Origin: Deltaproteobacteria bacterium
GTDB lineage: Bacteria > Desulfobacterota > Syntrophorhabdia > Syntrophorhabdales > Syntrophorhabdaceae
Reading direction: 5' to 3'
DNA: 35,922 bases
Assembly (NCBI GenBank): GCA_029777945.1
Contig: JAKORG010000077.1
Coordinates: forward strand, 1 to 35,922
Of this stretch, positions 1 through 7,497 are shown in pieces. Both the position numbers and the translations under genes were made by a program. Each line of letters starts with the position of its first letter. Within the stretch, counting starts at the first letter, position 1. Under the pieces are notes generated by a model. That model saw only the letters and a list, made by a program, of their open reading frames with translations. It did not search any database and was not told the origin of the DNA.

Positions 1-200
1 AATCAATAAGTCATGCAAAAAAAGAGCTTAAAAAGTTTTTTGAAAGATATAATATACGAAGGCCTCACCAGGGCTTAGATTACAGAACACCGGATGAAGT
101 TTACTATGGAACATTACCAAAGATTAAGGATGCAGTATGATGAGGGTAGCAAACCACTTAAAAACTGTTGGATGTTGTTTAAAAAGACTTGACCAGCTCA
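1..200 (+). mobile_element. Right end of an IS3-family insertion sequence (left part outside window)
   Basis: The stretch holds the 3' end of an IS3-type transposase gene (3-140) and about 60 bases of non-coding terminus. IS3-family right ends normally finish in TCA; the last such triplet before recognisable carbamoyltransferase sequence is at 198-200, so I place the junction there. The left end is outside the window, so the terminal repeat and target duplication cannot be checked. The element truncates the gene that follows. Confidence 0.75.
3..140 (+). CDS. IS3-family transposase (OrfB, integrase core), C-terminal fragment cut by window edge
   Basis: An open frame of 45 codons runs from the window start to a TGA at 138-140. 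It contains the signature C-terminus of IS3-family OrfB (rve/DDE integrase core): RYN followed by RRPHQGLDYRTPDEVYYG, matching the consensus YNxxRPHxxLxYxTPxE. This part lies just after the last catalytic Glu, which would be upstream of the window. Family assignment is firm; whether the whole transposase is intact, and which IS3 subgroup it belongs to, cannot be judged here. Confidence 0.85.
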   Translation, partial: SISHAKKELKKFFERYNIRRPHQGLDYRTPDEVYYGTLPKIKDAV

Positions 201-1275
201 CCTGTTCGGTTTTCCAGTAAGGAAGCCGGAAAGTGAACTTTTGGCTGAACATTGTGACCTGGCCCTTGCCATCCAGAAGGTTACAGAAGAAATAGTGCTA
301 AAAATGGCTGCTGAGGCAAAAAGGCTCACAGGTTCAAAAAATATTTGCCTTGCCGGCGGTGTTGCCTTAAACTGTGTCGCAAATGGAAAACTTTTAAGAG
401 AAGGCATTTTTGATGATATGTGGATCCAGCCTGCCGCAAGCGACGCTGGCGGCGCACTTGGTGCAGCGTATTGTGCTTATCATATATATTTTAACAAACC
501 GCGCACAGCAGACAATAAAACAGATAAAATGAAGGGATCATATTTGGGTCCCCAGTTTTCCGACCTTGACATTCAGTTGACAGAAAAGAGATACAAAGGT
601 GTTTCCACATATTTTGAAAATACAGAAGATTTGTGCCGGATGGTGGCAGGGCTTTTAGATGAGGGCAAGGTTGTCGGATGGTTTCAGGGAAGGATGGAGT
701 GGGGTCCCAGGGCGCTGGGAAATAGAAGCATTATCTCTGATGCAAGAAAACCAGACATACAAAAAAAGCTCAATCTCAAGATAAAGTTCAGAGAAGGATT
801 CAGGCCCTTTGCCCCTTCTGTTCTTATTGAAGACGTAGGCGTCTATTTTGATTTTGAAAAATCGTCACCGTATATGCTCCTTATTGCCGATGTGAAACAA
901 AAGAGAAGAAAACCCCTCCCTGAAGGTTATCATGCCTTGCCGTGGAGGGATAAACTTTATTATCTGCGGTCGGATTTACCGGCAATCACCCATATTGATT
1001 ATTCCGCAAGACTCCAGACGGTTCATAGAGATACAAATCCTCTTTATTGGCAGTTGATCAATACATTCAAAGAGAGAACAGGCTATGGTGTGATTGTGAA
1101 TACAAGCTTCAATGTGCGTGGAGAGCCGATTGTGTGCAACCCTGATGATGCTTACAGATGTTTTATGAGAACAGAGATGGATTATCTCGTCATGGGCAGA
1201 TTCGTCTTTGACAAAGAAAAACAGCCAGAGTGGCCGGAAAAGGTTGATGAGAAAGATTTGCATGGAATCGATTGA
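201..1275 (+). pseudogene. NodU/CmcH-family carbamoyltransferase, 5'-truncated by the IS3 element
   Basis: Family members carbamoylate sugar or antibiotic hydroxyls using carbamoyl phosphate and ATP and are usually about 570-600 residues. Here only the last ~357 codons remain. They begin in frame straight after the IS end with LFGFPVRKPESEL, then the end of the Kae1-like ATPase domain (CLAGGVALNCVANGKLL, SDAGGALGAA) and the complete C-terminal domain (WFQGRMEWGPRALGNRSI, FRPFAPSVL, VNTSFNVRGEP). A TTG at 241 could serve as a start, but it falls inside conserved sequence, and an in-frame TGA in the IS end (190-192) blocks read-in from upstream. About 240 N-terminal residues are missing, so I call it a broken gene. 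It heads the conserved group carbamoyltransferase-DUF5989-SxtJ. Confidence 0.85.
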
Positions 1276-1319
1276 GTGTGTTTTATGATGTGCCCTACGA
1301 TTTTTTATCGGAGGTATTG

Positions 1320-1466
1320 ATGTCTTTTTTGAAAGATCTATGGAACTTTTTAAGAGAAAGAAAGAAATGGTGGTTGTTGCCTATAATAATTCTGCTACTG
1401 TTATTCAGTCTACTCATTATCTTTAGCGGCTCGGCAATAGCGCCTTTTATTTACACCCTGTTTTAG
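1320..1466 (+). CDS. DUF5989 family small membrane protein
   Basis: A 48-residue protein beginning MSFLKDLWNFLRERKKWW, followed by one hydrophobic helix (about residues 19-36) and ending in SAIAPFIYTLF; this is the typical DUF5989 layout. The start is ATG 1320 because GGAGGT lies 4 bases upstream (1310-1315); a longer frame from 1272 would add residues foreign to the family. It probably sits in the cytoplasmic membrane with a basic cytosolic N-terminus. The family has no known biochemical role, but it recurs beside carbamoyltransferase and SxtJ genes, as here, so a part in that modification pathway is likely by context only. Confidence 0.85.
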   Translation: MSFLKDLWNFLRERKKWWLLPIIILLLLFSLLIIFSGSAIAPFIYTLF

Positions 1467-1498
1467 AATTTAACCTAATAGGTAGGGGTTTTTGAATT

Positions 1499-1885
1499 AT
1501 GATTTCTAATCAGAAGAGCCCGGAACATACCGCCCTGGAAACAATAGCCGTACTCGCTTTTGTTTCTCTTGTAATCGCTCTGTTTTTTAAAATCAGTGTA
1601 TTTCTATACATTGCGTTTTGCCTTCTGTTTATTGGAATTTTTCTGAGGGCCCTCTCAATTAGAATTGCACGGATCTGGCTTAAGTTTTCTTCAGTCCTGG
1701 GCAGTATAAGCACACGAATAGTGCTTACAATAATATATTTTGTGTTTCTCACACCTATTGCCTTTGTATACCGTCTAACACACGGGGATTTTATGTCCCT
1801 TAAGCGAAAGAATGCTTTAGGTGTGAGGTATTGGAAGGAAAGGAATTACCAATATACACCAAAGGACTTTGAAAACCCGTGGTAA
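1499..1885 (+). CDS. SxtJ-like membrane protein
   Basis: A 128-residue protein with a hydrophilic N-terminus, a paired hydrophobic segment at about residues 16-52 and another at about 70-92, then a charged C-terminal tail ending GVRYWKERNYQYTPKDFENPW-like residues. The topology and the tail (xxWxxR followed by FENPW at the very end) fit the SxtJ family, named after a small membrane protein of the saxitoxin cluster. Function is unknown. It follows DUF5989 by 32 bases on the same strand and belongs to the same truncated cassette. Start ATG 1499 has only a loose purine-rich upstream site (GGTAGGGG, about 1481-1488). Confidence 0.75.
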   Translation: MISNQKSPEHTALETIAVLAFVSLVIALFFKISVFLYIAFCLLFIGIFLRALSIRIARIWLKFSSVLGSISTRIVLTIIYFVFLTPIAFVYRLTHGDFMSLKRKNALGVRYWKERNYQYTPKDFENPW

Positions 1886-1921
1886 GGATTCTCATAAAAG
1901 ATTAAAGGCCATGGTTTGAAT

Positions 1922-3019
1922 ATGAAGATTGCTGTTCTTGGTGCGAGGGGGATTCCGGCACGCTACGGCGGTTTCGATACGCTCGTTGAAGAACTTTCTG
2001 TTAGGCTTGTAAACCAATATGGCTTTGATGTTACTGTGTATTGCAGGAGCAACTACTATGAAAAGAGGCAGCAGTACTATTCAAATGTCAGATGTTATTA
2101 TATTAATGCCTGGCGCATAAAGGGGCTTGAGAGTCTTCTCCATACATTTCTTACTGCACTTCATGCAATAACAAAGCGATTCGATATATTTTTCATTGTA
2201 GATCCGGCCAATGCACCAATCGGAATATTTTTAAAACTATTAGGTAAAAAGGTTGTGATCCATACCGATGGATTGGGCTGGAAACATCGTAAATGGGGAA
2301 GATTGTCGAGAAAGTATTATAAGTGGGTAGAATCGTTATGTGCAAGATATATTAAGACAATCGTTACAGATAACCCTGTAATGAGGGATTATTATATAGA
2401 GAACTATCACAGGGATTCTGTGTGCATTGCCTACGGAGCTGAAAATGCGTCTGGTTTTGATGACTCAGTGCTTCAGGAATACAATTTATTGAGAAGGCAT
2501 TATCTGCTTGTAGTGGCAAGGTTGGAACAGGAGAACAATACCGACCTTATAATACGTGAATATGTTGCATCAGAAGTTGATATGCCGCTTGTAATAGTAG
2601 GCGATGCGCCTTATGACAGGGATTATATGGAGACACTTAAGGGATTGGCAAGCGAAAGGGTGCTTTTTGTCGGAAGGGTAGATGATCAGGCAAAGCTGAA
2701 TACGCTTTATGCAGAGGCATATCTTTATATACACGGTCATGAGGTAGGGGGGACTAATCCATCGCTGCTCAGGGCAATGGGTCTTGGCACAGCACCCCTT
2801 GTTATTGATGTTCCATTCAATACATCTGTTATTGATGGATGTGGTTTTACTTTTAATTCAAAGGTAGGGAGTCTATCAGAGGTATTGAAACAACTTATAA
2901 GAACGCCCGAACAGGTTGAACAAAAAGGCAATTTAGCCAAACAAAGGGCAGACGAACTTTTTACCTGGGCATCTGTAGCTGCAAGGTATAAAGAATATTT
3001 TGAATCGATTTTGCAGTGA
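1922..3019 (+). CDS. Family 4 glycosyltransferase with DUF1972 N-terminal domain
   Basis: A 365-residue GT-B enzyme, probably cytosolic and acting on a lipid-linked glycan (rhamnosyl/glycosyltransferase-like). The DUF1972 N-terminus is plain: MKIAVLGARGIPARYGGFDT. The acceptor/donor domain carries HTDGLGWKHRKWG, VVARLEQENN and HGHEVGGTNPSLLRAM. I chose ATG 1922 over TTG 1916 because the protein then begins directly at the first beta strand; no strong ribosome site distinguishes them. Oddity: in relatives the conserved Glu of the PSLxEAM segment, which contacts the nucleotide-sugar, is Arg here (about R284). Substrate is unknown. It lies between the SxtJ-like gene and an SGNH hydrolase in a polysaccharide locus. 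Confidence 0.85.
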   Translation: MKIAVLGARGIPARYGGFDTLVEELSVRLVNQYGFDVTVYCRSNYYEKRQQYYSNVRCYYINAWRIKGLESLLHTFLTALHAITKRFDIFFIVDPANAPIGIFLKLLGKKVVIHTDGLGWKHRKWGRLSRKYYKWVESLCARYIKTIVTDNPVMRDYYIENYHRDSVCIAYGAENASGFDDSVLQEYNLLRRHYLLVVARLEQENNTDLIIREYVASEVDMPLVIVGDAPYDRDYMETLKGLASERVLFVGRVDDQAKLNTLYAEAYLYIHGHEVGGTNPSLLRAMGLGTAPLVIDVPFNTSVIDGCGFTFNSKVGSLSEVLKQLIRTPEQVEQKGNLAKQRADELFTWASVAARYKEYFESILQ

Positions 3020-3067
3020 ATTAAAATGTTTTCTATTCGTTAAGCTCATAATAATTTGTAGGCATTT

Positions 3068-4249
3068 ATGAAAGAGCTCGATAAAACATCAAGCATAAGC
3101 ACCAAAAAGAAAATATTATTCAGTCTCATTACTTTTGTTGTTCTTTTTCTAATTGCAGACATCTCTCTGTATGTTTTTCTAAAAATAATTCAGAAAAAAC
3201 ATAATATATTTTTTGAGTTTATAGTGCCAGACAATACACAGATTGAAGGGTATGCAAAGAAATACTACCATCCTAAATGGGGCTGGGACACATTTGAAGA
3301 AAATAGAGGACAATTTGGCAACAGGAAGGGACGCATATATGCAAAGAAAGAAGAATACACAATTAAGGCATTTGGTGATTCGTATACTTATGCAGATGGC
3401 GTTGAAGATTCTGAGACGTGGGAATATTATATTGAAGAAAAAACAGGCTGGGAGTGTTTGAATTTCGGTGTGTTAGGTTTTGGGACTGATCAGGCATTGC
3501 TTAAATATAAAGACATCAAGGTCAAAACAAAGTTTACAATCCTCGCAATTCTGGATGAAAATATAGGTCGGCTTATGTGTCAATGGTGGGGGTTTTATAG
3601 AGAGGGTGGCGTGGGGATGAAGCCCAGATTTTCATTGGACAGAGATAAAATGATTATTTTTATTGATAATCCTATCAAAAACAAGGATGAAGTGAAGAAA
3701 TTGGGTGATATCAATTTTTTAAATGAACTAAAAAAGGATGATTATTGGTATAATTATTATAAGAAATTAGGTGGACCGAATAGATTGTTATGGCCTGCCA
3801 CATTGACTGTTATGTCACACATGAAGTTTTTTGTAAATTATGCAATTGTTTATGCAAGACATATCCTGGCGCCATCTTATGAAAGCGAGACAACAATTAA
3901 AAAGTTTTATCATCTTTACAATAAAGAATCGGATGGAATCACCATTATGAAATATGTTGTGGATGAATTCATCGATACGGCGAATAAAAGAGGAGAAATA
4001 CCGATAATTGTTATATTTCCTGTGGTGCACACCGTTCATATATATAAAAAATTTGGTAAAAAACCCCATCAATCCCTTGTTGATTATTTAAATGATATTA
4101 ATTGTAATTTCATAGATTATACTGATATATTTGTGAAGGAGAACTACATAAACTACTATCAAAATAAGGATGGCCATTTTACCAAAGAAGGAAATAAAAA
4201 GGTTGCAGATATCCTGATCGAATACATTAAAAGGACGTATTCCTTATAA
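3068..4249 (+). CDS. Membrane-anchored SGNH/GDSL-type hydrolase
   Basis: A 393-residue protein with one N-terminal transmembrane helix (about residues 15-40) and a large, presumably periplasmic domain. Block I of the SGNH fold reads FGDSYTYADGVED with nucleophile Ser105; the C-terminal Asp-His pair is in KDGHFTKEGNKK (D368, H370). Such proteins add or remove O-acyl groups on glycans, or are uncharacterised partners in polysaccharide export. The position between a glycosyltransferase and the initiating sugar transferase supports a polysaccharide O-acyl role; this is inference. Block III Asn/Gly positions are not obvious, so catalytic competence is uncertain. Codon use is more AT-rich than the downstream housekeeping genes. 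Confidence 0.7.
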   Translation: MKELDKTSSISTKKKILFSLITFVVLFLIADISLYVFLKIIQKKHNIFFEFIVPDNTQIEGYAKKYYHPKWGWDTFEENRGQFGNRKGRIYAKKEEYTIKAFGDSYTYADGVEDSETWEYYIEEKTGWECLNFGVLGFGTDQALLKYKDIKVKTKFTILAILDENIGRLMCQWWGFYREGGVGMKPRFSLDRDKMIIFIDNPIKNKDEVKKLGDINFLNELKKDDYWYNYYKKLGGPNRLLWPATLTVMSHMKFFVNYAIVYARHILAPSYESETTIKKFYHLYNKESDGITIMKYVVDEFIDTANKRGEIPIIVIFPVVHTVHIYKKFGKKPHQSLVDYLNDINCNFIDYTDIFVKENYINYYQNKDGHFTKEGNKKVADILIEYIKRTYSL

Positions 4250-4298
4250 TGTCTTGACAATTGACGGTGTTTTTTATACAAATGCTGTGGATGATTGA

Positions 4299-5738
4299 AT
4301 GATAAGAGAAAAAGAAAAGTATTATGGTCCACTCCTATTTTTCTTAGATTCTATTTCTACTTTTGTTTCATATGGTTTGAGTCTATATTTCTATTTATGG
4401 TTCTTTCATCCACATTTTATTAAATATTGGTTTTTAAAATTAGGGGTTTATTTTTTTGAAGAAACGATATTTATAATTCCATTTCTTGTTGTTTTTTTCA
4501 TTTTTTTTAATCAATTTGTAAGAAAAAACGATTATATATACAAAAGAAAAGCTGTAGATATCCTATATCAGATTTTTTCACCGCTATTTGTTATTATTGC
4601 TGTTTTTTTAATTTTCTTTATCATAAACCCACTATTCAGAGTGAACCCATGGTTTATTGTCATTTATGGAACAATTCTATGTAGCTTTCTGTTTTTTGAT
4701 AGAATGTTAATAAGTTTTTATATTAATTTGCTTCAGAGAAAGAGCAGGGTAACAAGATATATTTTAATTGTAGGAACAAATAAAAAGGCAATTAATACAG
4801 CACAGCTTTTTAATGCCCATGTTGAATGGGGTTTTAAGGTTGTTGGATTCTTGACTTATGAGGTAGAGGAGGTGGGAAAAGAGGTCTATGGTTTTAAAGT
4901 TTTAGGCGCTGTAGATGATATTATATTTGTCCTTGAGAAAAATGTCGTTGATTTAGTGCTTTTATGTCAGGAAAGGGAAAACTTAAAAGACTTACAGACA
5001 CTTGCACTGAGATGTAAAACACTGGGTATAGATTTTGTTTTAGATACCAATGTTTTTGTCCAGAATATAAGAAAAATAACATTTGATAGTGTAGATAATT
5101 CTTACTTTATTGTCTTTAGATCAATCTGGTTAAGCCCTGAAAAGCTTCTGATTAAGCGCATGATCGATATTTTAATTTCTGGGATCGGTATTATTATCTG
5201 TATTCCTCTGTGGATTGTTATACCTATTCTTATAAAGAGGGATTCAGAGGGGCCTGCTTTTTATATTCAGGAAAGGGTAGGCAAAAACGGCAGATTGTTT
5301 AAAATGTATAAATTCAGAACCATGGTTATGGGGGCAGAGAAGATGCAATCAGAATTATTGCATCTTAATCAAATGGACGGCCCTGTTTTTAAGATAAAGG
5401 ATGACCCAAGGCTTACAAAAATAGGAAAGTTATTAAGAAGAACAAGCCTTGATGAATTGCCCCAATTGTTTAATGTGCTGGCAGGCGATATGAGTCTTGT
5501 AGGACCCAGGCCTCCAATATTAAAAGAAGTATTACAGTATAGACCATGGCAAAGAAAAAGATTATCTGTTATACCTGGTATTACCTGTCTGTGGCAGGTA
5601 ACAGGAAGGAATGAGATTAAGTTTGATGAATGGATGAAATTGGATATGCAGTATATAGACAACTGGTCACTCACCCTTGATCTTAAGATACTATTTTTAA
5701 CAGTAAAAGCCGTTATTTCAAGAAAGGGAGCATTATAA
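4299..5738 (+). CDS. Undecaprenyl-phosphate sugar phosphotransferase (WbaP/WcaJ-type, polyprenyl glycosylphosphotransferase)
   Basis: A 479-residue integral membrane enzyme that starts a polysaccharide unit by transferring sugar-1-phosphate to undecaprenyl phosphate. N-terminal hydrophobic segments (about residues 5-150) are followed by a nucleotide-binding-like CoA_binding_3 domain (IVGTNKKAINTAQLF onward) and the C-terminal bacterial sugar transferase domain: KRMIDILISGIGI, QERVGKNGRLFKMYKFRTM, DPRLTKIGKLLRRTSLDELP, LVGPRPP and WQVTGRNEI. Catalytic Asp-Glu (DELPQ) is present, and the length is normal. The sugar donor (galactose, glucose or another) cannot be read from sequence. The stop codon overlaps the start of the TPR gene (TAATG at 5736-5740), so the two are translationally coupled. 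Confidence 0.92.
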   Translation: MIREKEKYYGPLLFFLDSISTFVSYGLSLYFYLWFFHPHFIKYWFLKLGVYFFEETIFIIPFLVVFFIFFNQFVRKNDYIYKRKAVDILYQIFSPLFVIIAVFLIFFIINPLFRVNPWFIVIYGTILCSFLFFDRMLISFYINLLQRKSRVTRYILIVGTNKKAINTAQLFNAHVEWGFKVVGFLTYEVEEVGKEVYGFKVLGAVDDIIFVLEKNVVDLVLLCQERENLKDLQTLALRCKTLGIDFVLDTNVFVQNIRKITFDSVDNSYFIVFRSIWLSPEKLLIKRMIDILISGIGIIICIPLWIVIPILIKRDSEGPAFYIQERVGKNGRLFKMYKFRTMVMGAEKMQSELLHLNQMDGPVFKIKDDPRLTKIGKLLRRTSLDELPQLFNVLAGDMSLVGPRPPILKEVLQYRPWQRKRLSVIPGITCLWQVTGRNEIKFDEWMKLDMQYIDNWSLTLDLKILFLTVKAVISRKGAL

Positions 5739-7345
5739 TGGGTTTTTTTAGAAATTTATTCAGTTTGGGAAAAAATAAAACCTATATGGAGGCAATGCAG
5801 CTTTTCAACGCCCACGATTATAGGGGGGCAATTAAAAAGTTTGAAGAGATACTTAAAGATAAGACATCTGCCACGAGCATTCATCATAACCTTTCAAGGG
5901 TTTATATAAGTCAATCCCACAGAAATCTCGGCATAATACTTTTTGCTTTGGGAAAATACGCAGAGGCCCTTAACGAATTCAATATGGCTATTCATTATAA
6001 TCAGCAGTTCAACGAACTCTATTATTTTATAGGCGTATGTCAGAATAACCTGGGCGATTTTAAAAGCGCAATAGATAGTTTCAAGACTGTTATAGAGGTT
6101 GATCCATCAAACCTTCCTGCAAGAATGAAATTAGGCGTAGCATTACATAATTACGGGATGTGGGATACTGCTGAAAGTGTCTACAAAAGTATTCTAAAGA
6201 CACATCCAAATTATGCAGATATACATTACAACCTCGGTCTTTCATATCTTGGCAGGGGGAAAATAGATGAAGCCGTTGAGTCTTTTAAAAATGCAATAAA
6301 TATAAATCCAAATTATTTACAGCCCAGGATAAAATTAATCGTTGTGCAGATTTATAAAGGAGAATTAGAAAAGGCTATCACAGAACTTACAAATCTTTCA
6401 GAAAAATACACTAATTTTGCAGATATCTTTTATTATCTCGGCATTGCCTATGCCAGTTCTAATCAATTTGATAAAGCCTTAGAAAATTTTACTCGTGCCG
6501 TTGAAATAAATCCATCTTATAAAGATGCAAGGATAAAATTGGGAACGCTTTATTGTTATACTGGAAAATATGAAGAAGGGATAAAAGAATTTGAAGAGGC
6601 GTGTAAAATAGATCCCTTAGATGAAGACCTGACAATGATTATGAATGCGATAAAAAATGCCGTTTCTACTTATGATAAAACGAGCATAAACTTTTCAGAG
6701 ATTATTTCGGGCTTATTTCATAAGGGTATTCCTGATCTTATTCCAGAATTTAATAGAGGTGTTCAGATAATCCCCGATGTTTCTGAAATGATTTCTATTA
6801 TTATGAGTATTGCCGAGGAAGACAGAACATTATGTGAAATGCTTATCCCCTTTGTAAAAGAACATATATTGGAAAATAGAGACTATCCTGATTTGCATAA
6901 TAGTTTAGGGGCACTGTATCTTAAATTGAATAAATATGAAGAAGCAGAAGGGTGTTTTAGAAGGGCAGTGGAGATAAATCCAAAATACATGAAAGCCCGT
7001 TTTAACCTCTTTTACACTTTAAAAATGCTCAGAAAATTCGAAGACGCATTGAAAGAAGGGGAATACATAATTGAAAATGGTATGAGGTATCCCGATGTCT
7101 ATTCCTATTTTGCAGAAGTGTGTTTGATGCTTTCATTATATGAAAAAGCAATTGAGAGTATTAAAAAGGCCCTTGAAATAAATAGCAAATATTCCTTAGC
7201 CCATTTCATAGCAGCTCAAATATATGAAAAACTTGGGGATAAAACTCATGCGTTATATCATATAAATGAATGTATAAACTCCAACCCCTCAGGGTTTCTT
7301 AATGCAATGGCAAAGGAAATGCTTGAAAGACTTGAAAAAGAATAA
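5738..7345 (+). CDS. Tetratricopeptide-repeat protein
   Basis: A 535-residue soluble protein without signal peptide or membrane helix. Two TPR blocks are visible: about residues 15-300 (helix pairs with motifs such as YKSILKTHPNYADIHYNLG and FTRAVEINPSYKDARIKLG) and about 385-530 (FRRAVEINPKYMKARFNL, IKKALEINSKYSLAHF). A non-TPR linker (about 305-380) separates them. TPR scaffolds bind other proteins; many polysaccharide loci carry one. Translational coupling to the sugar transferase suggests it works with the glycan assembly proteins, but the partner is unknown. It closes the polysaccharide operon; the next 150 bases hold the gcdA promoter. Confidence 0.88.
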   Translation: MGFFRNLFSLGKNKTYMEAMQLFNAHDYRGAIKKFEEILKDKTSATSIHHNLSRVYISQSHRNLGIILFALGKYAEALNEFNMAIHYNQQFNELYYFIGVCQNNLGDFKSAIDSFKTVIEVDPSNLPARMKLGVALHNYGMWDTAESVYKSILKTHPNYADIHYNLGLSYLGRGKIDEAVESFKNAININPNYLQPRIKLIVVQIYKGELEKAITELTNLSEKYTNFADIFYYLGIAYASSNQFDKALENFTRAVEINPSYKDARIKLGTLYCYTGKYEEGIKEFEEACKIDPLDEDLTMIMNAIKNAVSTYDKTSINFSEIISGLFHKGIPDLIPEFNRGVQIIPDVSEMISIIMSIAEEDRTLCEMLIPFVKEHILENRDYPDLHNSLGALYLKLNKYEEAEGCFRRAVEINPKYMKARFNLFYTLKMLRKFEDALKEGEYIIENGMRYPDVYSYFAEVCLMLSLYEKAIESIKKALEINSKYSLAHFIAAQIYEKLGDKTHALYHINECINSNPSGFLNAMAKEMLERLEKE

Positions 7346-7425
7346 TTGTTAAATTTTTTACATTTTTTTCATTAAATGTTCCTTGAAATTATTTCATAAA
7401 AGTTAAAAAACATTGCTGTTTTATG

Positions 7426-7455
7426 TTGACAAAGACATTGTATTAAAAATATAAT
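7426..7455 (+). promoter_or_regulatory. Sigma-70-type promoter of gcdA
   Basis: A perfect -35 TTGACA (7426-7431) and a perfect -10 TATAAT (7450-7455) are separated by 18 bases. They sit 42 bases upstream of the gcdA start codon, which has its own GGAGGT at 7487-7492. It is the best promoter match in the window, which suggests high expression. Confidence 0.85.
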
Positions 7456-7497
7456 TATGAAAATAATAACAAATTTAAACCTACTTGGAGGTAGCGT

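Noticed and set aside
1272-1319. Longer start for the DUF5989 gene at 1272
   Set aside because: GGAGGT lies directly before ATG 1320, and the extra 16 residues do not belong to the family.
7346-7425. Terminator after the TPR gene
   Set aside because: T-runs are present but no paired arms precede them.
7402-7431. Possible third BirA-like operator before gcdA (GTTAAA ... GTTGACA)
   Set aside because: The gap is 17 bases rather than 15 and the left half is GTTAAA; the right half is simply the -35 TTGACA of the promoter. Not convincing beside the two exact copies.
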